Shown piece after piece: positions 58,241-64,000 of a DNA stretch of 64,000 bases (position 1 is the stretch's first letter; each line of letters starts with the position of its first letter). The notes under the pieces are model-generated. The model was not told where the DNA came from. It made no database searches and saw only the letters and a list, made by a program, of their open reading frames with translations. Position numbers and translations under genes: made by a program. This DNA comes from SHZI01 sp963698405. Its GTDB lineage: Bacteria > Pseudomonadota > Gammaproteobacteria > Steroidobacterales > GCA-2729495. The DNA lies in assembly GCA_963698405.1 (NCBI GenBank), contig CAVOQT010000017.1, positions 62,001-126,000 of the forward strand, given 5' to 3'.

Positions 58241-59302
58241 TCAGGACTTTTTCAGCATGGCCAGCCACTTGCCCATGCCGACACTATCGGCCTGTTCCTT
58301 GACCACGGCTGCAGTGATCAGCGGGTAGGATTTCTCTTCGGCAAAATCCTCTACATTGCCGACGGCGAATTTGCGCACGAACTTCGGTGCCCTGGCGATG
58401 GTCGCCATCGCCTCTTCATCCCAGGGCATGCTGATCACCAGACCATACTTGTCCTTGGCCAGTTGTGCGTTGCTCTCCCCGCTCGAGGGTTTCTGCTCCT
58501 GCAATTCAGCTGCACGCTCGTGCTTCTTTGCCTTGCGTATCCAGTAAATAGAGTCCGGGGGGCGTGTCGCTTCGTAGATGCCCTTCACATCCAGCACCCC
58601 ACCGAGCAGTTTCACCAGGTTGTTGGCCCAGCGTGCCGGAATGACCACGAACATTTCTTCCGGCTTCAGCTTGTTGTTCATGCGACCGCCCATGTCGCCT
58701 GGCGTCAGCACTACATTTTCTTCATGCCAGGGTGTCGCAAACATGTCGCTGCAGAACGATGACCCGGCTGCAGCGCTTGGCTGCACACCATCCTCGACGG
58801 AACGTACAGCAGCGATCTGGCCAGCCCAGAAAGGCGTACAGACGACGACGATGGAATCGATGTGGATGCCAGCAGGTACCTTGTCGAGCGGTGCAGCTCC
58901 CGCACCGACGATCGCGCCCTGCGGCAGGATGTAGCGTCCCGAATTGAACTGGTGGGCGGCATCCAGTTCATAGGCCGGGAGATAGTCGGTCAGCAAGCGG
59001 CCGCTGCGGATCTGTTCGGTACCCTCATGTACGCCGGTAATGTAGGCGCCGTGCAGACAGTCCTGGTGCGAGCGGTCGAAGTAGACGATTTTTCCATCAT
59101 CCATGGCATGCCGAAGGATCTGGCAGGGATCGACTTTCATGCCCGTATAGTCAGCCGGGATCTGCTCATGGAACAGGCTGATGGCCACGGGATTTCCGCG
59201 GATCTTGCCGGCCAGCACCGTGCAGATACCAGCGATATCGAGTTGTGCGGGCAACAACGGTGTAGATGTTTGCTTCAGCGTCGTGTCGGTTGCAGCGGTC
59301 AT
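58241..59302 (-). CDS. DUF169-domain protein
   Basis: 353 residues, soluble. NPVAISLFHEQIPADYTGMKV, DPCQILRHAMDDGK, DCLHGAYITGVHEG and SSFCSDMFATPWHEE include conserved Cys and His residues of the DUF169 (COG2043) family, whose function is unknown. The Cys set may bind metal or an iron-sulfur cluster, which is inference. The start ATG 59302 overlaps the RND pump stop by four bases, so this protein is translated together with the pump. Confidence 0.75.
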   Translation of the reverse strand: MTAATDTTLKQTSTPLLPAQLDIAGICTVLAGKIRGNPVAISLFHEQIPADYTGMKVDPCQILRHAMDDGKIVYFDRSHQDCLHGAYITGVHEGTEQIRSGRLLTDYLPAYELDAAHQFNSGRYILPQGAIVGAGAAPLDKVPAGIHIDSIVVVCTPFWAGQIAAVRSVEDGVQPSAAAGSSFCSDMFATPWHEENVVLTPGDMGGRMNNKLKPEEMFVVIPARWANNLVKLLGGVLDVKGIYEATRPPDSIYWIRKAKKHERAAELQEQKPSSGESNAQLAKDKYGLVISMPWDEEAMATIARAPKFVRKFAVGNVEDFAEEKSYPLITAAVVKEQADSVGMGKWLAMLKKS

Positions 59303-62300
59303 GCGGGCACCCTCCTCCGTCGGCCAACGATATCAGTGACCAGCGAGTAGGCTGCCGGAACGACTACCAGAGACAGCAAGGTAGAGGTGAGCAACCCGCC
59401 GATCACAGAGACGCCGAGCGGCGCCCGGAAATTTCCGTCAGCGCCGAAGCCCAGCGCGATGGGCAGCATGCCCGCACCCATCGCCATGGTCGTCATGATC
59501 ACCGGACGTGCGCGCTTCCGACAGGCTTCCAGTATGGCTTCCCGTCGGGACAAACCCTGATCGCGTTCGCCGATGATGGCGTAGTCGACGATCAGGATGG
59601 AGTTCTTGGTTGCAACACCGGTGAGCATGAGCAAGCCGATCAGGGACGGCAATGACAGGGCATGTCCGGTAATCAGCAGTCCACCGAAGGCCCCGGCACC
59701 ACACAGGGGTACGGCAGCGAGAATCACCCAGGGTTGGGAGGCACTGCCGAACAGCAGCAACAACACGACATAGATGCTGACGAGTCCCGCCAGGATCGAC
59801 AGACCAAAGCCAAGCAGCAGTTCGCCAAGCGCTTCGGCATCACCGCTCGGCAGGACACGCACGCCTGCTGGCAAGCTCCTGAGTGCGGGCAAGGCCTGAA
59901 CTTCCTTGAGCACAGTACCGACCGGCAGACCATTCAGCTCCGCTGTCACGCGGATATTGCGCTCACGGTTCAGGCGGTCGATCTGCGCAGGTCCACTGCC
60001 TTCCGTGATCGTAGCCACGGCGGATAAAGGCACGCTGCCTTCAGGTGTAGGCACGGGCAACATCGACAGCAGTGCCACATCGCCGAGTGCGCGTGCAGCG
60101 ATCTGCACACGGATCGGAATCTGCCGCTCAGCCAGATTCAGTTTGGCGAGCCGCTGCCGGAAATCACCGCTGGTGGCGATGCGCGCGGCGGCAGCAATAT
60201 CGACCGTTGTAACGCCGAGATCAGCGGCCCGGGCCGGGTCGGGTGTGATGATGACTTCAGGCTGCAATAGTGATGCAGTGGATGAGACACTGCCGAGGCC
60301 GGGCAGTGTACGCACGGCTGCCTCCACATCACGCGCAGCGGTAGTCAGGCTTTCCGGGTCATTGCCGGCAAGAATGATTTCGAACAGCTGGCCGGGCCCT
60401 ACAGCCACAAAGCTGCTGCGTACACCAGGCAGATCCGCGAGCCGTTCACGCAGTTCTCCCTCCAGTTCATGGACGCTGCGCTTGTGATCCGGCTTGAATG
60501 AAATGACCAGTCCGGCCTTGCGCAGATCACCCAGGAAGCCGCCTTCATAGCCCATGCCGGCAACGGCACCGATGCGTGCAAAGACGCTCTCTACCTCCGG
60601 TATCTGCAGCACCAGCTGCCGAGCCTGCTCAGCTATGGCGGTGGTTTCGGTCAGGCTGGCGCCAGGTGGCAGTTCGAGTGATACCTCCGAGCGAGTACCG
60701 CTACCCGGCGGCAGGAAAGTAGTGGGAATAAAGGGCAGCAGCGCGAGCGACCCCAGGAAAGTAAGGAGTGCCAGCAGCAGTGTGCGTCCGCGATATCGCA
60801 GGGCTATTTCCACCCAGCGAATATAAGCAGGCATCCAGCCTGATTCAGGAGCGGTATCTGCAGCCGACTGCATATACCGTGCTGCCAGCATGGGCGTAAG
60901 AAGTCGCGCCACCAGCAGTGAACAGAGCACAGCGGTGGCCGCAGTCCAGCCGAATTCACGGAAAAACAAACCGACCTCACCGCCGATCATGGCTACGGGA
61001 ATAAAGACCGCGACCAGCGTTGCAGAGGTCGCGATCACCGCGATGCCGATCTCGTCGGCTGCGTCGATGGCAGCCTGTCGCGCTGACTTGCCCATGGTGC
61101 GATGGCGGGCAATGTTTTCGACCTCAACGATCGCATCGTCCACCAGAATGCCGATCACTACTGCAAAGGCCAGCAGTGAAAGCAGGTTCAGGCTGAAGCC
61201 AAGCCAGTGCATCATTGCAAAAGTGGGGATCACCGAGAGCGGCAAAGCCACAGCGCAGATCCACGTGGCCCGCCAGTCGCGCAGGAATATCCAGACCACG
61301 ATGACGGCAAGCACGGCACCTTCGAGCAGCATGGCGACCGATGCATCATAGGAATGCTCGGCAGGCTCAACTGTAGAAGCGACTTCAACAAATTCGATCT
61401 CTGGATAGTCTGCGGCAAGTTTTGCGACCCGCTCGCGAACCTTGCGTCCGACACCGACCTCGCTCGTGCTGCGGGCACGCTGCACTGAAAAAGATACAAC
61501 TGGCTGCCCATTCAGCAGAGCCGCATCTTTGGGTTCGGCAAAACCGTCGGTGACCGAAGCCACTGCAGACAGACGCACCACCCTGCCATCCGGCAGCGAG
61601 AGCGGATAATTGGCCAGTTCAGCAGCGCTGCGCACCGTGGCGACGGTACGCACCGACTGTTCGCTGCCGCCCAGGGTGGTGCGGCCACCGGACTGCTCGA
61701 CCTGGATGCGGGCCAGTTGATCGGAAAGTGTGCCGGCTGTCAGACCATAGGCCTGCAGCGCATCAGGACGCAGATCGATACGGATTTCACGGTCAAAACC
61801 ACCGATCCGCGTTACCTGACCGACACCCGGTACATCAAACAGGGCCTTGCGGACCGTGTCATCGACAAACCAGCTGAGCTCATCCGGCGCCATGCGACTG
61901 GATACCACCGCGTAGGTCAGCACCGCCCCGCCGATGGTATTCACCCTGGCGATCATCGGTTCATCGATGTTCTGCGGGAGATCGATACGGATCCGGTCGA
62001 TGGCATCGCGCACATCCTCCAGCGCCTGACTCATGTCGTGCCCATGCAGGAACTGGATACGTGTCCGCGAACTGCCTTCGGTAATGGTCGAAGTGATCTT
62101 GTCGATATTTGCGATACTCGCTACCCCATCCTCGACTTTACGCGTGACGTCGGTTTCAAGCTGACCCGGCGTTGCACCGCTGAGGGTTACCGTCACGGTA
62201 ATCTGCGGTACCGTGAAATCAGGCAGTGTGGAAATCGGGAGCTGGCGCAGACCATAGAGGCCTGCGACACACATGACGATAAAGATGATGACCGCTCCGG

Positions 62301-62334
62301 CCGGGTTGCGGATACCCCAGAGCGAGACGTTCAT
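59299..62334 (-). CDS. RND efflux transporter permease, HAE1/AcrB-like
   Basis: An intact 1011-residue inner-membrane pump of the resistance-nodulation-division family. NPAGAVIIFIVMCVAGLYG is the first helix, LPDFTVPQITVTVTLSGATP follows, and the proton-relay Asp-Asp lies in VVIGILVDDAIVEVENIARH (helix 4). Two large periplasmic loops and 12 helices fit HAE1. It exports substrates using proton-motive force with the adaptor encoded just upstream; no outer-membrane factor gene is linked. Stop and start overlap both neighbours by four bases. Confidence 0.95.
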   Translation of the reverse strand: MNVSLWGIRNPAGAVIIFIVMCVAGLYGLRQLPISTLPDFTVPQITVTVTLSGATPGQLETDVTRKVEDGVASIANIDKITSTITEGSSRTRIQFLHGHDMSQALEDVRDAIDRIRIDLPQNIDEPMIARVNTIGGAVLTYAVVSSRMAPDELSWFVDDTVRKALFDVPGVGQVTRIGGFDREIRIDLRPDALQAYGLTAGTLSDQLARIQVEQSGGRTTLGGSEQSVRTVATVRSAAELANYPLSLPDGRVVRLSAVASVTDGFAEPKDAALLNGQPVVSFSVQRARSTSEVGVGRKVRERVAKLAADYPEIEFVEVASTVEPAEHSYDASVAMLLEGAVLAVIVVWIFLRDWRATWICAVALPLSVIPTFAMMHWLGFSLNLLSLLAFAVVIGILVDDAIVEVENIARHRTMGKSARQAAIDAADEIGIAVIATSATLVAVFIPVAMIGGEVGLFFREFGWTAATAVLCSLLVARLLTPMLAARYMQSAADTAPESGWMPAYIRWVEIALRYRGRTLLLALLTFLGSLALLPFIPTTFLPPGSGTRSEVSLELPPGASLTETTAIAEQARQLVLQIPEVESVFARIGAVAGMGYEGGFLGDLRKAGLVISFKPDHKRSVHELEGELRERLADLPGVRSSFVAVGPGQLFEIILAGNDPESLTTAARDVEAAVRTLPGLGSVSSTASLLQPEVIITPDPARAADLGVTTVDIAAAARIATSGDFRQRLAKLNLAERQIPIRVQIAARALGDVALLSMLPVPTPEGSVPLSAVATITEGSGPAQIDRLNRERNIRVTAELNGLPVGTVLKEVQALPALRSLPAGVRVLPSGDAEALGELLLGFGLSILAGLVSIYVVLLLLFGSASQPWVILAAVPLCGAGAFGGLLITGHALSLPSLIGLLMLTGVATKNSILIVDYAIIGERDQGLSRREAILEACRKRARPVIMTTMAMGAGMLPIALGFGADGNFRAPLGVSVIGGLLTSTLLSLVVVPAAYSLVTDIVGRRRRVPA

Positions 62335-63479
62335 TGTGGTGATCCGGATGCTCCGTCCACAACATCGTCCACCTCGCGGACGACATCGCCATTACCGAGG
62401 AAGCCAGCTCCCCGACGCACGACGCGCTCACCAGCTTCCAGCCCGGCAAGAATTTCACTGAAATTACCCTGACGGACACCAATACTGACCCGACGCTGCT
62501 CAATCCGGCGCAGTGCGCTGCCAGCTTCCGCACCTTCTACTGCCTTTACGACGAAGGTGTAGGCAAAACCGTCACGGAAAACCACCGACTCACGCGGCAC
62601 GATGCTGGCCGGTGCATTACCAATCAGTATGCGTCCTTCGGCAAACATGCCAGCCCGCAATGCTCCGGGCTCGGGCAGGTCGGCGTATAGCAGGCCCGTA
62701 CGCGTTGCTGGATCGACAGACGGTGACACGGCCCGTACCCGGCCGCGAATCAGTACATCAGAGGGGCCGCTCAACTCAACAACTGCACCGGGCTTGACGG
62801 CAATCAGATCGGCCTCAGCCAGATCCGCCCGCCACTCGAGACGGCCGTCCCGGATCAGCCGCAGCAGTTCACTACCTGCCGAAATAACCTGCCCCGGCTG
62901 TACCGATCGTGCCGAGATGATGCCGTCCTTCGGCGCTGACAGCGTTGTAAAGCCAAGGCGCAAGCGTGCTGCGTCACGATCCGCCTGGGTGGTAAGGAGT
63001 TGTGCTTCAGCGCTGCGCAGATCGGCACGCAATTTATCGCTGTCGCTGGACGATATGAGTCCCTGTTCGACCAGTGAAGCGCCGCGCGCTGCGTTTGCCT
63101 GGGCGAGATCCAGCGCAGCTTCTGCCTGTGTGACGCTGGCGTCTGCCTGCCGAAACTGCACATCGAGTGTGCGGTCGTCGAGCCGCAGCAGCGGTTGACC
63201 TGCCCGCACCCTGTCACCGACTTCGACGAGAACCTCCCTGGCACGGATGCCGGTAAGTTCCACGCCCAGGGACATTTCCTGCCAGGCGCTCACCGAGCCC
63301 GAAACGGCAATCGAACGCTCTACCTCGCGGGTAACTGGCGCAACAGTAGTAACGACGAGGCTGGGTGCCGGGACGGCTGCTGACGGTGGCTCTGCCGAAC
63401 CACAAGCGGCAAGAATCGCCGCGAGAGCGACGCTCAGAGCCAGTCTTCCTCTCGAATGCGAACGGCAATGCTGAGGCAT
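62331..63479 (-). CDS. RND efflux adaptor lipoprotein (membrane fusion protein)
   Basis: About 382 residues from ATG 63479. A lipoprotein signal ends LAAILAACG. VTREVERSIAVSGSVSAWQ starts the beta-barrel region, GIRAREVLVEVGDRVRAGQPLLRLD the lipoyl half, then a coiled-coil hairpin (LDVQFRQADASVTQAEAALDL, LRADLRSAEAQLLTTQADRD) and a second lipoyl motif APKDGIISARSVQPGQVI. It links the RND pump to an outer-membrane channel. The open frame continues upstream through tRNA-Cys and is not coding there. ATGA overlap with the pump. Confidence 0.93.
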   Translation of the reverse strand: MPQHCRSHSRGRLALSVALAAILAACGSAEPPSAAVPAPSLVVTTVAPVTREVERSIAVSGSVSAWQEMSLGVELTGIRAREVLVEVGDRVRAGQPLLRLDDRTLDVQFRQADASVTQAEAALDLAQANAARGASLVEQGLISSSDSDKLRADLRSAEAQLLTTQADRDAARLRLGFTTLSAPKDGIISARSVQPGQVISAGSELLRLIRDGRLEWRADLAEADLIAVKPGAVVELSGPSDVLIRGRVRAVSPSVDPATRTGLLYADLPEPGALRAGMFAEGRILIGNAPASIVPRESVVFRDGFAYTFVVKAVEGAEAGSALRRIEQRRVSIGVRQGNFSEILAGLEAGERVVRRGAGFLGNGDVVREVDDVVDGASGSPQ

Positions 63480-63514
63480 GGTGCGGATACTGAACAACGG
63501 CACCGAAGTGTAGC

Positions 63515-63524
63515 GTATCGATAC
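63515..63524 (-). promoter_or_regulatory. Palindrome upstream of the efflux operon
   Basis: GTATCGATAC is a 10-bp perfect palindrome 36 bases before the adaptor ATG. It overlaps the place where a promoter is expected (TACACT lies just downstream on the minus strand) and could be an operator for a TetR- or MarR-type regulator. No regulator gene is adjacent. Confidence 0.3.
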
Positions 63525-63624
63525 ACCATCCGGACCGGATTCACTGCCGTCGCCGCAGCGTAGACACACGCCCTTGACCGGGCGCGGCCCTGCCTTGCAA
63601 AGCGCCCCCTGTAAAAATACTGAA

Positions 63625-63698
63625 TGGAGGCTAGGGTCGGAATCGAACCGGCATACGCGGCTTTGCAGGCCGCTGCATAACCATTCTGCCACCTAGCC
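63625..63698 (-). tRNA. tRNA-Cys (anticodon GCA)
   Basis: A 74-base tRNA with encoded CCA. Acceptor GGCTAGG/CCTAGCC, anticodon loop CTGCAAA with GCA, T-loop GGTTCGATTCC. It follows tRNA-Gly by 25 bp, as cysT follows glyW in E. coli. Confidence 0.97.
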
Positions 63699-63723
63699 AA
63701 ATGCAGAAAATCAGGGAGAGGGC

Positions 63724-63799
63724 TGGAGCGGGAAACCGGACTCGAACCGGCGACCTATACCTTGGCAAGGTATCGCTCTACCAACTGAGCTATTCCCGC
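63724..63799 (-). tRNA. tRNA-Gly (anticodon GCC)
   Basis: A 76-base tRNA with encoded CCA. Acceptor GCGGGAA/TTCCCGC, D-arm AGCTCAGTTGGTAGAGC, anticodon GCC in CTTGCCAAG, T-loop GGTTCGAGTCC. It lies 39 bp after pgsA, as glyW does in E. coli. Confidence 0.97.
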
Positions 63800-63838
63800 C
63801 CGCAAGGAGTGCATATGGTATCGGCGAACCACGCAGAG

Positions 63839-64000
63839 TCAAGAAACCTTGTCATGTTCCTTGTCTGAGGACCAGGCAGCACGGATGTAGTCGATCATGG
63901 ACCAGATGGTCAGGCCGGCCGCCAGCACCAGGCAAGCCTCCCCTATCTTGTAAATTGGCAGCCCCAGCAAAGGCTCATAGAAGATCATGCAGCACAGGCC
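63839..64000 (-). CDS. pgsA: CDP-diacylglycerol--glycerol-3-phosphate 3-phosphatidyltransferase, C-terminal end
   Basis: Only the last 53 codons are inside the window. They read FYEPLLGLPIYKIGEACLVL, then LTIWSMIDYIRAAWSSDKE, matching the last membrane helix and tail of PgsA. The enzyme makes phosphatidylglycerophosphate. Its identity is supported by the tRNA-Gly and tRNA-Cys genes that follow. Confidence 0.8.
   Translation of the reverse strand, partial: GLCCMIFYEPLLGLPIYKIGEACLVLAAGLTIWSMIDYIRAAWSSDKEHDKVS

Noticed and set aside
1..64000. Programmed frameshifting or mass pseudogenisation as explanation for the many broken frames.
   Set aside because: Breaks occur in essential genes at unrelated sequences, with protein conservation fully retained on both sides; single-base sequence errors explain them better.
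1..64000. CRISPR arrays, insertion sequences, prophage genes, integrons.
   Set aside because: No regularly spaced repeats, transposase, integrase or phage structural motifs were seen on either strand.

Overview
The window looks like a chromosomal contig from a GC-rich gammaproteobacterium. The evidence is gene order and families: a fab cluster (fabG-acpP-fabF-pabB-pabC-mltG-tmk-holB-pilZ), a full ccmABCDEFGHI set, proton-translocating transhydrogenase pntAB, a type II secretion operon gspGHIJKLMN, and the pgsA-tRNA-Gly-tRNA-Cys ... tRNA-Leu order known from Escherichia coli. A VPLPA-CTERM protein and a rhombosortase-like protease point to an environmental lineage, but I cannot place it below class. 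About half of the genes, including essential ones (tmk, holB, fabG, etfB), are broken by one or more single-base indels, usually extra bases. I treat these as base-calling errors and annotate each as one gene spanning the pieces.

Layout. 1-5.7 kb: end of a hydantoinase B-type gene, an IclR regulator, an SDR, an aldehyde dehydrogenase and an MFS carrier, an accessory catabolic region. 5.7-9.4 kb: a CarD-like regulator and pntAB. 9.4-11.5 kb: a two-gene insert (VPLPA-CTERM protein and VanZ-domain protein) followed by a diverged copy of the pntB 3' end. 11.5-20.2 kb: small membrane protein, peroxiredoxin, membrane protein, etfBA, sulfurtransferase, unknown protein, VOC protein, a second MFS carrier and an aminotransferase. 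20.2-26.3 kb: an AddB-like nuclease and a UvrD/RecB-like helicase-nuclease, translationally coupled. 26.3-31.9 kb: gspG to gspN on the minus strand, divergent from a rhombosortase-like gene at 32 kb.

32.7-40.4 kb: the fatty acid, folate, cell wall and replication cluster. 40.5-44.4 kb (minus): a cyclic-nucleotide/rhodanese fusion, a fatty acid oxidation multienzyme and an EEP-family phosphohydrolase, divergent from a TIR-like gene. 45-47.5 kb: ferredoxin/flavodoxin reductase, glycerophosphodiesterase and lipocalin. 47.5-54.3 kb (minus): the cytochrome c maturation operon, which reads ccmA to ccmI. 54.5-57.9 kb: an FHA protein with a degenerate ATPase-like half, two DUF2269-like membrane proteins, and a coupled TspO-like/SOUL haem-binding pair. 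58-64 kb (minus): tRNA-Leu, then a DUF169-RND pump-adaptor operon, tRNA-Cys, tRNA-Gly and the end of pgsA.

Themes. Cytochrome c haem handling (ccm) lies next to tetrapyrrole-binding proteins (TspO-like, SOUL). Type II secretion pseudopilins lie next to the protease class that matures some T2SS substrates. Two sites show signs of insertion into an otherwise conserved order: downstream of pntB, and between tRNA-Cys and tRNA-Leu. I found no CRISPR array, insertion sequence, phage gene or rRNA. No stretch longer than 300 bases lacks a gene; the longest gap is 9441-9734.
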